Shown piece after piece: positions 35,192 through 44,383 of a DNA stretch of 64,000 nucleotides. The stretch is taken from the NCBI RefSeq assembly GCF_014698505.1, contig NZ_JACJTD010000001.1, positions 1-64,000 of the forward strand, written 5' to 3'. Position 1 is the stretch's first letter. Each line of letters starts with the position of its first letter. This DNA is from Nostoc foliaceum FACHB-393 (GTDB taxonomy: Bacteria; Cyanobacteriota; Cyanobacteriia; Cyanobacteriales; Nostocaceae). The position numbers and the translations under genes are program-made. The notes under the pieces were generated by a model. That model searched no databases. It saw only the letters and a program-made list of their open reading frames with translations, and was not told the origin of the DNA.

Positions 35192-35878
35192 AGTTTTTGT
35201 TTCGGTAATATTGAATGTAATTGGATGTTGGTAAAAGCCTTCTTCAGTCTCTAGTCCCCATTTCAAAAGTAAACCTTGGATCGAAAATTCAACCCAAGGT
35301 TTATTTTTTGCTTTGGCTCTCACTAGCCATTTGCAATTTTAGGCGTTTATACCACGGATGCTTACCAAACGTACTTCTTGCTGGCAATTGTACGCGGCTT
35401 ACATTATTTATCCTCACACCTGACACACGCTATTCACCTGACCACGAAAAACAAGTATACAACTCTCATGCGATGAAGGATTTCTCCTTCTCATCTGCTT
35501 TTAAGTTAACTATTATGTTGCTTTACTTTATCGCTCCATAGAGGTAAAATAAGCTGACATTTGCTCAACCTTAAGACGTAAAATAAATCAAATAAATAAG
35601 TGTTGCTGAATTAGTCTACAATCATTGATTGTGCCTCAACAATTGAGCCATTTTCGCTAAATAAAAATCAAGATTTATACTTTCTAACTTCGTAGTTGCA
35701 AAAATACTTACTTTTATACCATCGATTTTAGTTAATGTTAATATTTATTTAGGCTGATATCTGCATAGTTGCCTTTTTGTAGACTAAATTTCTTGCACAA
35801 GTATCTGACGACTAGTCCGCATAATAGCCCAAAAGCCTACGTGGTGCGCTACATTGAGATTATTAGAGGGTAGGGGTT
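35192..35878. other. Divergent intergenic region
   Basis: Nearly 690 bp between the SDR and ATP-grasp starts. A small hairpin GAAGGA/TCCTTC lies at about 35474-35490. A 106-codon frame (35221-35541) has no recognisable domain or start signal and is not credited. AGAGGGTAGGGG just before 35879 is a strong ribosome-binding site for the ligase. Confidence 0.45.
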
Positions 35879-37480
35879 ATGGCAATACTAAATATTTCTG
35901 AGTTAGAGCAGGTTGAAAAGTTTCACCACTTACAATTAACCCTGAGCGATCGCTGGAAAACGAGCGAGTCATTTGACAATAATGAAGCGGATATTTTAAT
36001 TATTCCCTCCCTGAGTCTCGATCAGCGCGAACTCCAAAAGATCGAAGGCTGCGAACATTATGAAGAAAGATTACTATTTTCTTTAATTCGGTTGCAGAAT
36101 CCTCAGACTCGGCTGGTTTATGTAACATCAGTACCTCTGCATCCTAGTATCATTGATTATTATCTGCAACTGTTGCCAGGAATTCCCTTTTCTCATGCTC
36201 GCAATCGCTTGCTACTACTTTCTACTTACGATTCCTCGCTTAAGCCTCTCAGCCAAAAGATTTTAGAACGCCCCCGCCTGCTAAAGCGGATTCATCAAGC
36301 TTTGAGGCTAGATAAATCATTTATGATTTGCTACAACTCTTCGCACTGGGAAGGCGAATTGTCTGTAAAATTGGGTGTACCGCTGTATGCTGCCGCACCG
36401 GATTTACAGATTTGGGGGACAAAAAGTGGCAGTCGGCAAATCTTCGCCGAAAGCGGAGTACCGCATCCAGATGGCAGCGAAAAAATTTGGAACCATACAG
36501 ATTTAGCAGAAGCTACCAGTGATTTGTGGGAACGACAACCGACATTAAAACGGGTTGTAGTAAAACTCAACGAAGGCATTTCTGGAGAGGGAAATGCATT
36601 GCTTGATCTTAGACCAATTGAGAATCTAGCACCAGGTATTGGGACTCATGCGCAAAGAGTAGCAGCAATTAGCGATCGCTTCTCAACAATGCGCTTTCAA
36701 GCAAAACAAGAGACTTGGGATAATTTTTCGGGAAGAATCCCTGAATTGGGGGCAATTACCGAAGCATTTGTGGAAGGGGAAATTAAGCGATCGCCCAGCG
36801 TCCAAGGACGAATCACTCCCACTGGCGAAGTGGAAATCCTTTCAACCCACGACCAAATTCTCGGAGGCCCAGACGGTCAGATTTATCTTGGATGTCGCTT
36901 TCCGGCTGATGAAAGCTATCGGTTGCAATTACAGCAATTGGGGTTACAAGTTGGTAGAAAGCTAGCAGAGAAAGGCACTTTAGAGCGATTTGGCGTAGAT
37001 TTTATCACCGTTGACAATGGTAATGGAGAGTGGGATATTCAGGCGATCGAAATTAACCTGCGTAAAGGCGGTACAACTCATCCATTCATGACCTTGAAAT
37101 TATTAACGAACGGGCGTTATGACCTTTCCACGGGTTTATTTTATAGTCAGCAAGGTCGTCCAAAATATTACATTGCCACTGATAATCTGCAAAAAGAGCG
37201 CTATCAGGGATTATTACCTAATGATTTGATGGATATCATCGCTCACCACAGACTGCACTTTGACAGTGGTACTGAAACGGGTACAGTGTTTCATCTTATG
37301 GGTTGCCTTTCGCAGTTTGGCAAGTTGGGATTAACCAGCATCGGTGATTCCCCGCAACAAGCACAAGACATTTATAACAAAGTTGTGAAAGTTCTAGATG
37401 AAGAAACCCGCAGCGAAAATCATGATTTATCGGCGGTTTCAAATTATTCCTTTCCCGTAGTTTGGGATGAATATAGTTAA
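35879..37480 (+). CDS. ATP-grasp protein, PGM1-related peptide ligase
   Basis: The 533-residue protein resembles the group annotated as peptide ligase PGM1-related (PGM1 joins a nonproteinogenic N-terminal residue to ribosomal peptides in pheganomycin synthesis). Visible signs are RVVVKLNEGISGEGNALLDL (nucleotide-binding lysine and loop), GAITEAFVEGE, and IQAIEINLRKGGTTHPFMTL with the metal-binding Glu-x-Asn. The first 180 residues are a family-specific domain. No precursor peptide or NRPS gene is near. It may make a small peptide or amide; the substrate is unknown. The ribosome-binding site is strong. Confidence 0.75.
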   Translation: MAILNISELEQVEKFHHLQLTLSDRWKTSESFDNNEADILIIPSLSLDQRELQKIEGCEHYEERLLFSLIRLQNPQTRLVYVTSVPLHPSIIDYYLQLLPGIPFSHARNRLLLLSTYDSSLKPLSQKILERPRLLKRIHQALRLDKSFMICYNSSHWEGELSVKLGVPLYAAAPDLQIWGTKSGSRQIFAESGVPHPDGSEKIWNHTDLAEATSDLWERQPTLKRVVVKLNEGISGEGNALLDLRPIENLAPGIGTHAQRVAAISDRFSTMRFQAKQETWDNFSGRIPELGAITEAFVEGEIKRSPSVQGRITPTGEVEILSTHDQILGGPDGQIYLGCRFPADESYRLQLQQLGLQVGRKLAEKGTLERFGVDFITVDNGNGEWDIQAIEINLRKGGTTHPFMTLKLLTNGRYDLSTGLFYSQQGRPKYYIATDNLQKERYQGLLPNDLMDIIAHHRLHFDSGTETGTVFHLMGCLSQFGKLGLTSIGDSPQQAQDIYNKVVKVLDEETRSENHDLSAVSNYSFPVVWDEYS

Positions 37481-37565
37481 AGAATGTCGTTTGCAACACA
37501 TGAATCGGCTTAGGGGCGTAGATTATGTACATAATCTACGCTCTTGCCTAACGCTCATTAGCTGA

Positions 37566-39548
37566 TTAGTTTTGAATGCTACTATTAGGTAAACTTTGTT
37601 GGTTATTTGGCTCTTTACGAGATTGAAATTGAGTATATATATATGTTACCAATGCTAAAGTCAGCCCAATGGCAAAGACCACTCCCAGGATTCGCAAGAA
37701 ATTGGGAGAAATTCTCGTAGCTAGCTGCCCATTTAGCTTTGGTTGGTAAATAGTGTCATCTGTTGCTACTTGTGGTCTGCCTTGATTAGATGCAGGTCGC
37801 GGTTGATACAACGTCACATCTGGCGGCACTTGTGGTCTGCCTTGGTTGGATGCAGGTCGCGGTTGATACAAGGTCTTATCTGGTGGCACTTGTTGCCCAC
37901 TCTGATTAGACCCAGGTCTTGGTTGATACAAGGTCTTATCTGGTGGCACTTGTTGCCCACTCTGATTAGACCCAGGTCTTGGTTGAAACAATGTTTTATC
38001 TGGTGGCACTTGTTGCCCACCCTGATTAGCTCCAGGTCTTGGTTGAAACAAGGTCTTATCTGGTGGCGCTTGTTGCCCGCTTTGATTAGACGCAGGTCGT
38101 GGTTGATATAATGTCACGTCCGGTTTGCTGGCATTTGGATTATTCACAGGACTTGGTTGACTTTGCTCAACTGGGTGAAATGGTCTCGAAACGGTTTCGT
38201 GATTTGAACCTTGGTTGTATCCAGCTTGAAGGGGAGGAACGGTTTCCTCAGATTGGTTTTGCTCAACTGGTTGAAATGGTCTCGGAACAGTTTCGTGATT
38301 TGAACCTTGATTGTATGCAGATGGAGGACGCACAATAGTGTCGTCGTTCGATTGTCTTGGAACAGTTTCGTAATTTGAACCCTGATTGTATGCAGATGGA
38401 GGACGCACAATAGTGTCTTCGTTCGATTGTCTTGGAACAGTTTCGTGATTTGAACCTTGATTGTATGCAGATGGAGGACGCACAATAGTGTCTTCGTTCG
38501 ATTGTCTTGGAACAGTTTCGTGATTTGAACCTTGATTGTAAAAAGGTTGCGGCTCCCCAGTAGCCTGTCCGGGTACACTAGTAGTCCCTGTGACAAATTT
38601 GGCAGCAGCTTGCAAAGCCTGATTCAATTCTTCTACTGTTGCAAATCGGTTAGCTGGGTTCTTGTGCAGGCATTTCATCACTACCTCTTCCAATTGTACG
38701 GGTAGGTGCTCACACCCTGGTTGCGATCGCAGTGGTTTTGGTGGTTCATAAGCATGAGCTAATACCCAAGAAGCTTCACTAATATGACTACCCTTAATGC
38801 TGATTCCAAAGGGGTCGGCTGCACTCAGCATTTCATAAAGGATAATCCCTAAACTGTAAATATCACCCCTAGCGTCCAGGTTTTTATCACTTTGGATTTG
38901 CTCAGGAGGTGCGTAACGAAACGTACCAATAAATGTACTAGTTATATTTGTAATATTGGAATTTTCTGAAGATTCACTCCGAATTTTGGCAACACCAAAA
39001 TCCAAAACTTTTACCCACTCTCCCAAATCTGTAGGCACTAAAAATATATTATCTGGTTTCAGGTCACGATGAACTACCTGAATATGTTCAGTGGTTTTAC
39101 CTCCATCCCTTTGGAGAGTTACCCCATGATGGGCAAGCTGTAAACCTTTGCAAACTTGCGCCATAATCTTCACAGTCCGCTCAACAGATAGCCGCTTTTC
39201 GCGTAGCAGTAACTGCCTAAGGGTTTGCCCCCGCAAATATTCCATTACATAAAATGGAAAACCTTCTGGGGTGACTCCACAATCACTAATCTTAACGATG
39301 TGGTCACTTTGCAAAGCAGCACAAACTGCCACCTCACGCTCAAAACGCTTTCTCATTTCTTGTGATGCCACCAGCGTATCTTTGAGCAACTTCAGTGCTA
39401 CCTGCTGACCTACACGGGTGTCAGTTGCCAGGAAGACTTCTCCCATGCCACCCCCGGCTAACCGTCTGTCTAAACGGTATCGCTCGTTATCACCTACGAA
39501 GCGTCCAATCCAAGAATTTGAAGAAGGTGGGGATTTCATCTGGGGCAA
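37566..39548 (-). CDS. Ser/Thr protein kinase with Thr-rich repeat tail and C-terminal membrane anchor
   Basis: The 660-residue protein has a Hanks-type kinase domain (about 18-300): GGGMGEVFLATD, VALKLLK, HIQVVHRDLKPDNIF and VKVLDFGVAKI, APPEQ and DIYSLGIILYEML. It is active in all motifs. Then come five YNQGSN(H/Y)ETV units (three in 25-residue repeats) and seven 20-residue repeats with D-(K/V)-T-L-(F/Y)-QPRP. A single helix FLRILGVVFAIGLTLALVTYIY near the C-terminus would put the repeats in the cytoplasm and a short end outside. The repeats look like serial Thr phosphosites. It is divergent from the CIS-like operon. Confidence 0.9.
   Translation of the reverse strand: MPQMKSPPSSNSWIGRFVGDNERYRLDRRLAGGGMGEVFLATDTRVGQQVALKLLKDTLVASQEMRKRFEREVAVCAALQSDHIVKISDCGVTPEGFPFYVMEYLRGQTLRQLLLREKRLSVERTVKIMAQVCKGLQLAHHGVTLQRDGGKTTEHIQVVHRDLKPDNIFLVPTDLGEWVKVLDFGVAKIRSESSENSNITNITSTFIGTFRYAPPEQIQSDKNLDARGDIYSLGIILYEMLSAADPFGISIKGSHISEASWVLAHAYEPPKPLRSQPGCEHLPVQLEEVVMKCLHKNPANRFATVEELNQALQAAAKFVTGTTSVPGQATGEPQPFYNQGSNHETVPRQSNEDTIVRPPSAYNQGSNHETVPRQSNEDTIVRPPSAYNQGSNYETVPRQSNDDTIVRPPSAYNQGSNHETVPRPFQPVEQNQSEETVPPLQAGYNQGSNHETVSRPFHPVEQSQPSPVNNPNASKPDVTLYQPRPASNQSGQQAPPDKTLFQPRPGANQGGQQVPPDKTLFQPRPGSNQSGQQVPPDKTLYQPRPGSNQSGQQVPPDKTLYQPRPASNQGRPQVPPDVTLYQPRPASNQGRPQVATDDTIYQPKLNGQLATRISPNFLRILGVVFAIGLTLALVTYIYTQFQSRKEPNNQQSLPNSSIQN
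37741..38545 (-). repeat. 60-bp and 75-bp coding repeats of the kinase tail
   Basis: Seven copies of a 60-bp unit run through 37741-38160. From about 38190 to 38545 a second family with 75-bp spacing encodes the YNQGSN repeats. Both keep frame. A protein-coding minisatellite, not a CRISPR: the units are contiguous. Confidence 0.9.
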
Positions 39549-39922
39549 CCCATCCTAGTTACTTTAAAGTGTTAACTTTCGTCAGAGATACTACTAGTAT
39601 TACAAATATGATTGCTTGCTTCGTAACCTTAAGTAGTTAGTAATATATGCTACTAGTATTTATCTAATTATACTCAGCTTAACATATTACTAACTTAAAG
39701 TAATGCGAAGAATTTGATAAAATGTTTAAAGTTAAGACCTATGACAGTTGAAATTAGTTTCTGATATATAAGTTAACGCAAATTCGACGAGGGTCGTCAG
39801 CGTAACTCTTTTTTCCTGATTTTGAGCTATAGCAGACTCTACTCATCGAATTAAGGTTATTTTTATCTGCCGAGCTGCTAATAAGTAGTAGTCCATTAAG
39901 AAATAATTGAGGGGTGGGGATT

Positions 39923-39956
39923 GTTCTTAGTTTGCATTAAAGCGCAAACCAAGAAC
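39923..39956. other. Hairpin between the kinase and CIS-like genes
   Basis: GTTCTT-A-GTTTGC pairs with GCAAAC-C-AAGAAC: two 6-bp blocks around one mismatch, 8-nt loop. It is in the 562-bp divergent region, 155 bp before the DUF4255 start. An 11-bp repeat CTACTAGTATT also occurs at 39591-39601 and 39650-39660, nearer the kinase start. No ORF is credible here. Confidence 0.5.
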
Positions 39957-40022
39957 CTAGCAACTCAAACTTGACAGACTATTGCTTATGTATTTTTGTA
40001 TACCGTGCAGATAGTCTCCGTT

Positions 40023-40057
40023 ACAGAATATTTAAAGTTTTGCAAAATATATTCTGT
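40023..40057. promoter_or_regulatory. Perfect 9-bp dyad upstream of the DUF4255 gene
   Basis: ACAGAATAT (40023-40031) is inverted as ATATTCTGT (40049-40057), 17 bp between the arms. It lies 54-88 bp upstream of the operon's ATG, in the place expected of an operator overlapping the promoter. Arm centres are 26 bp apart. Confidence 0.45.
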
Positions 40058-40110
40058 CAATGTGCTCAGGCGTACATGATTGATATGTGCTATTGCCATG
40101 AGGAACGAGG

Positions 40111-41385
40111 ATGAGTAATGTGCTCTCTATAGCCGCCGTGACAGCAGTACTAAAAGTCTTGCTGGAAAATGGTTTAGTCAGTGATCCGATCACTGCTAGT
40201 GTTGGTGATGTGATTGTAACTGCCCTGCCGCCTGATCGAATTTCAGTTGAAGCTGACGAGCGTGCTCAAATTAACCTATTTCTCTATCAAGTGACGCAGA
40301 ATCGCAATGTCGATTGGGTATCTCAGGAATTTCGGAGCAGGCACTCACGTATTAATGGAAACCCGCGCTCTCCGACTCCACCACTAGCTCTTGATCTCCA
40401 TTACTTGCTAACAGCCTATGGAGCCAAGGATTTTCAGGCGGAGCTTCTACTTGGCTACGCAATGCATTTATTACACAAAACACCAGCTATCACATCGGAT
40501 ATTATTGAGAATACTCTGAGAAATGCCTCTACAACCAATACCTCAAGTGCTTTTTCGCAAGCTTTAGCAAGTGTGTCTGTATCCGATTTAGCTGAACAAA
40601 TTGGGCAGATCAAACTGACTCCAGAATTTTTTAACATGGAAGAAACTTCTAAGTTATGGTCTGCTTTACAAACGCACTATCGACCTTCAGCTACCTATCT
40701 GGCATCAATGGTATTGATTGAAAGTAGCAAATCTGACAACTCTGAAAGTTTCTATATAATGCCCTTGTCTCAGCCGAGTATAGAGCAAGTTATGGCTACG
40801 GCAAAGACTGAGCAAATGATTGTTGCGGGCACAACATTAGTAATTCGTGGTAAACGGTTACGGGGTGAGATCACACGAGTTCGTTTGGGTAATACGGAGA
40901 CATTACTAGTACCTCAGGATGTTAAAGAAACGCAAATCAGCTTGTTAGTCCCGCCAGATTTGTACGCAAGTGTGCAGGGTATCCAAGTTGTACATCTAAC
41001 GATGAACAACGCAGGACAAACGGATTATCTAGTTGAATCAAACGTTGCAACTTTTGTCCTCCATCCAACAATTTCAGCATTTGTCGCTCAAGTGGAAAAT
41101 AGCGGCGACAATTTACGCACAGCAGAAATTATCGTTAAATTCCAGCCCAAAGTTGGTAAGGCACAGCGGGTAGTTTTGCTACTTAATGAAGCGTCAGGTG
41201 ATAACCCGGTAGCTTACTCTTTCTTGGTTGCACCACGCACCGAAAACACTGATGCAATCACTATTCCTGTCAAAAATGTGAAACCAGGAACTTATATTGT
41301 CCGGGTGCAGGTAGATGGGGCGGAAAGTCCACTGCATAAAAATCAGTCCGGGGAATATGATTCGCCACAGGTGACAATTCTATGA
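40111..41385 (+). CDS. DUF4255 (Pvc16-like) contractile injection system protein
   Basis: The 424-residue protein opens with the Pvc16 N-terminal domain (about 5-190): ISVEADERAQINLFLYQVT, PPLALDLHYLLTAYGAKDFQ and AELLLGYAMHLLHKTPAI. In extracellular and thylakoid contractile injection systems such proteins cap or end the sheath-tube. The second half (about 215-424) is a beta-rich Ig/IPT-like region (TTLVIRGKRLRGEITRVRLG). The start has GAGGA six bases upstream. The next gene overlaps by ATGA. No sheath, tube or baseplate gene is in the window, so the pair is orphaned. Confidence 0.82.
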   Translation: MSNVLSIAAVTAVLKVLLENGLVSDPITASVGDVIVTALPPDRISVEADERAQINLFLYQVTQNRNVDWVSQEFRSRHSRINGNPRSPTPPLALDLHYLLTAYGAKDFQAELLLGYAMHLLHKTPAITSDIIENTLRNASTTNTSSAFSQALASVSVSDLAEQIGQIKLTPEFFNMEETSKLWSALQTHYRPSATYLASMVLIESSKSDNSESFYIMPLSQPSIEQVMATAKTEQMIVAGTTLVIRGKRLRGEITRVRLGNTETLLVPQDVKETQISLLVPPDLYASVQGIQVVHLTMNNAGQTDYLVESNVATFVLHPTISAFVAQVENSGDNLRTAEIIVKFQPKVGKAQRVVLLLNEASGDNPVAYSFLVAPRTENTDAITIPVKNVKPGTYIVRVQVDGAESPLHKNQSGEYDSPQVTIL

Positions 41386-43370
41386 ATGCTACGACAAATT
41401 ACAATTGGGATGAGGCAAACTACCGCTATCTATCAGCAGCCCTAGCTGTGGTGCGTGGTATTTTAGAAAATCACACGGCAAAAGAGCAAAATCAACCTGA
41501 GGAGAAAAACCAAGAGCATTTACAGCAAGCGTTACAGGAAGCTGCTGCTGCTATGCCTGCACCATCGACATTGGAGAGAGTGTGCAAAATATTTAGCCTC
41601 TCACCCTTTGAACGTGATTTGTTGCTGTTGTGTGCAGGTATGGAATTGAATGGAGATTTTGCGAAGTTATGTGCTATAGTCCACGGGGATTCACAACGAG
41701 CTTACCCAACCTTAAGTTTAGCTCTGGCAGCTTTACCTAACGTCCACTGGGATGCGATCGCTCCAAATGCTCCCTTACGTCATTGGCGGTTAATTCAGGT
41801 TGGTGACGGTCATTCCCTTACTCTCAGTCCCTTGAGAATTGACGAGCGGATTTTACATTATTTAACGGGTATTCAATATCTTGACGAACGATTAGCTGGG
41901 ATCATTGAGCCATTACAAGAGGTTAGTGATTTAGTACCCTCGCACCAAGATTTAGCAGAACGAGTAGCAGCAGTTTGGTCGCAAGCTTACAAGGTTAATA
42001 GCTTACCAATCGTTCAGTTATGTAGTAACGAAACTGTCAGCAAACGTGCCATTGCCGCTACAATTTGTCAGAGCCAGGGTTTAAGCCTGTGGGTAATGCC
42101 TGCACAAGTCATTCCCTTAGCACCTGGCGAGTTGGATAATCTCATCCGCCTATGGACTCGTGAGACGATTTTAAGTAAGTGTGCATTACTAATAGACTGC
42201 AACGATCTGGATACTAATGATACAGCGCGGCTGAATGCGATCGCTCGGTTCATTGAACGCACAAACGGCTTTTTAATAGTCACGAGTCGAGAACGGATCG
42301 GCTTATCACAACGCCTAGTAGTTAATTTTGACGTACATCAACCAACTATCAAAGAACAAGGTGTAGTTTGGCAAGATGCACTAGGTGCAATTGCACCGCA
42401 AATGAACGGGCAAGTTAAAACCCTAGTGGATCAGTTCAACCTAAGCGCCGCAACCATCCGCGCTGCTTGTGCAGAAGCCGTAGGGCAGTTAGCACAAACA
42501 CCAGAAAACGATATCACTAGCATTTTATGGGATGCCTGCCGTGTGCAAGCACGTCCGCGCTTGGATGAACTCGCCCAGCGAATTGAGCCATCTGGTGATT
42601 GGGAGGACTTAGTATTACCAGAGGCACAGAAACAAGTTCTCCGGGAAATTGCAGCTCATGTGCGTCAACGGAGTACTGTATATAACAATTGGGGGTTTGC
42701 TGCCAAGAGTGCGCGAGGATTGGGAATCAGCGCTTTATTTGCAGGTGCTAGCGGCACTGGTAAAACCTTGGGAGCAGAAGTGCTGGCCCATAAATTGCGT
42801 CTCGACCTTTATCGCATTGATTTATCGTCGGTAGTCAGCAAATATATTGGCGAGACAGAGAAGAATTTGCGCCGGGTATTTGATGCTGCTGAACAAGGCG
42901 GGGTAATTTTGTTATTTGATGAAGCTGACGCTTTATTTGGCAAACGGAGTGAGGTTAAAGATGCCCGCGATCGCTACGCAAACATCGAAGTTAGCTACCT
43001 ATTGCAACGGATGGAAAGCTACCCAGGTTTAGCAGTCCTGACTACTAACTTGAAGAGTGCAATTGATACAGCCTTTCTGCGGCGCATTCGCTTTGTAGTG
43101 CAGTTCCCCTTCCCGGATACAACGCAACGAGCCGAGATTTGGCGACGCGTCTTTCCAACTGACACCCCAACCGCAGATTTAGATGCTCTGCAACTAGCAC
43201 GACTCAATGTCGCTGGGGGTAATATCCGTAACATAGCCTTAAATGCAGCTTTCCTCGCTGCCGATGCTGGGGAACCAGTGCAGATGAAACACGTGTTGCG
43301 GGCTGCTCAGACAGAATATACCAAATTAGAGAAGCCTTTGACTGAGGCGGAAGTTGGGGGGTGGATGTGA
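41382..43370 (+). CDS. AAA ATPase of contractile injection systems (Pvc15-like)
   Basis: The 662-residue protein has a helical N-terminal part and a winged-helix-like stretch (RVCKIFSLSPFERDLLLLC, AYPTLSLALAALP), then a single C-terminal AAA module: Walker A FAGASGTGKTLGAEVL (about 455), Walker B ILLFDEADALFGKRSEVKD (about 510), sensor 1 VLTTN and Arg finger region DTAFLRRIRF. The architecture is that of ATPases accompanying phage-tail-like injection systems, thought to help assembly or remodelling. It overlaps DUF4255 by ATGA, indicating translational coupling. A relic of an insertion-element end begins 22 bp after its stop. Confidence 0.85.
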   Translation: MNATTNYNWDEANYRYLSAALAVVRGILENHTAKEQNQPEEKNQEHLQQALQEAAAAMPAPSTLERVCKIFSLSPFERDLLLLCAGMELNGDFAKLCAIVHGDSQRAYPTLSLALAALPNVHWDAIAPNAPLRHWRLIQVGDGHSLTLSPLRIDERILHYLTGIQYLDERLAGIIEPLQEVSDLVPSHQDLAERVAAVWSQAYKVNSLPIVQLCSNETVSKRAIAATICQSQGLSLWVMPAQVIPLAPGELDNLIRLWTRETILSKCALLIDCNDLDTNDTARLNAIARFIERTNGFLIVTSRERIGLSQRLVVNFDVHQPTIKEQGVVWQDALGAIAPQMNGQVKTLVDQFNLSAATIRAACAEAVGQLAQTPENDITSILWDACRVQARPRLDELAQRIEPSGDWEDLVLPEAQKQVLREIAAHVRQRSTVYNNWGFAAKSARGLGISALFAGASGTGKTLGAEVLAHKLRLDLYRIDLSSVVSKYIGETEKNLRRVFDAAEQGGVILLFDEADALFGKRSEVKDARDRYANIEVSYLLQRMESYPGLAVLTTNLKSAIDTAFLRRIRFVVQFPFPDTTQRAEIWRRVFPTDTPTADLDALQLARLNVAGGNIRNIALNAAFLAADAGEPVQMKHVLRAAQTEYTKLEKPLTEAEVGGWM

Positions 43371-43391
43371 AGATTTCATACAATCTTGACG

Positions 43392-43454
43392 GCTGAATAA
43401 ATTCAGCTATTCGCTTATATCCCCCGCATGAATGACGGGGGCTTTACGCATCAC
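43392..43454. repeat. Orphan IS605-type hairpin end
   Basis: GCTGAATAAATTCAGC (7-bp stem) is followed by TATTCGCTTATATCCCCCG, a CCCCCG/CGGGGG hairpin, then TTTACGCATCAC. This repeats the tnpB leader at 318-381 with altered but still complementary stems. No tnpB or tnpA remains beside it. Confidence 0.7.
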
Positions 43455-43468
43455 GACTCGTAAGTGGT

Positions 43469-44272
43469 TCACGTTAGCACAACTTGAAGCGTTTCTTGCC
43501 AATTTAAGTGCAACTGTGAGTGAGCATTGCCGCTATTAATGGCAATTTCTATCCAGCCGTGACTGCCAACTAAAGCTATTATTTCTCCCACGTTAACATC
43601 ACTGTAAGTTTCACAGCCTGGTATACTCAACCCCGCAGCATGCACAGACCAAGTTTTGCCTTGTACGTAACTCCCTGCAATGTTGCTCACTAAGTTGCCA
43701 AAGTGGTCAATATATTGAATGCAACCCACTACACCAGTGCTTGTTTGCTTGCACTCGCCTATATCCAGTGTTACCAAACTTGCTGGCTCAATTTCTTGTC
43801 CTAGCTGTTTGAGGGAGACACCACTAGCAAGATTAGCTCCCACTGGTGCAAAGATATCTCTACCGTGAAAAGTTTTGCTTGGTTGAAGAGTTTGCCAATA
43901 GTTAAGATTTGTGAGTTCGACGGCTGCGATCGCAGGACTTTGACTAAGTACCCCGCTAAAGATACCATTATCTGGGCCTACCAAAAACCCTTGAGCAAAT
44001 TCTACTGCGATCGCTCGTCGCTTGCTTCCCACACCCGGATCTACTACTGCCACATGCACTGTGCCAACGGGGAAATAGGGACAAGCATTCATCAGGGAAA
44101 ACCTGGCTGCGGCTATGTCTTGCGGTGGAATTTGGTGCGTTAAGTCTACCACCGTCAGTCTGGGGTTAATTTGGGCTATGACACCCTTCATTATGCCTAC
44201 ATAAACATCGCGATCGCCGAAATCACTCAGTAAAGTCACGAGTGGTTGTTGACCTATCTGCTTTTTAGACAT
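43469..44272 (-). CDS. S-adenosyl-L-methionine hydroxide adenosyltransferase (DUF62)
   Basis: The 267-residue protein hydrolyses SAM to adenosine and methionine. It has VTLLSDFGDRDVYVGIMKGV, DLTHQIPPQDI, VHVAVVDPGVGSKRRAIA, LVGPDNGIFS, TFHGRDIFAPVGA and the C-terminal domain with YIDHFGNLVSNI, the complete DUF62 set with catalytic Asp and the Arg-His region. Length is as usual. It is the same superfamily as fluorinases and chlorinases, but the signature of halide users is not evident. It is monocistronic and divergent from the PirA-like gene. Confidence 0.92.
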   Translation of the reverse strand: MSKKQIGQQPLVTLLSDFGDRDVYVGIMKGVIAQINPRLTVVDLTHQIPPQDIAAARFSLMNACPYFPVGTVHVAVVDPGVGSKRRAIAVEFAQGFLVGPDNGIFSGVLSQSPAIAAVELTNLNYWQTLQPSKTFHGRDIFAPVGANLASGVSLKQLGQEIEPASLVTLDIGECKQTSTGVVGCIQYIDHFGNLVSNIAGSYVQGKTWSVHAAGLSIPGCETYSDVNVGEIIALVGSHGWIEIAINSGNAHSQLHLNWQETLQVVLT

Positions 44273-44308
44273 ATTTTTGCTAAAATCTACATTAATTCCG
44301 AAATTTCT

Positions 44309-44322
44309 GTAGCAACAGCTAC
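44309..44322 (+). promoter_or_regulatory. NtcA-type box before the PirA-like gene
   Basis: GTAGCAACAGCTAC fits GTA-N8-TAC exactly and has outer dyad symmetry (GTAGC/GCTAC). It is 62 bp upstream of the small gene's ATG. NtcA is the nitrogen regulator of cyanobacteria. No -10 box is found at the 22-bp distance usual for activation, so repression is as likely as activation. Confidence 0.55.
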
Positions 44323-44383
44323 AAAATATATGCTATGTTAAGAATACCAGACATAAAGCAAAAAATTAAAGAAGGTAATCATT

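Noticed and set aside
35221..35541. 106-codon plus-strand frame
   Set aside because: No start signal, no domain, and overlaps the alternative 5' extension of the SDR gene.
37743..38111. Antisense repeat frame and apparent direct-repeat array
   Set aside because: It is the complement of the 60-bp coding repeats in the kinase tail, not a separate gene or CRISPR.
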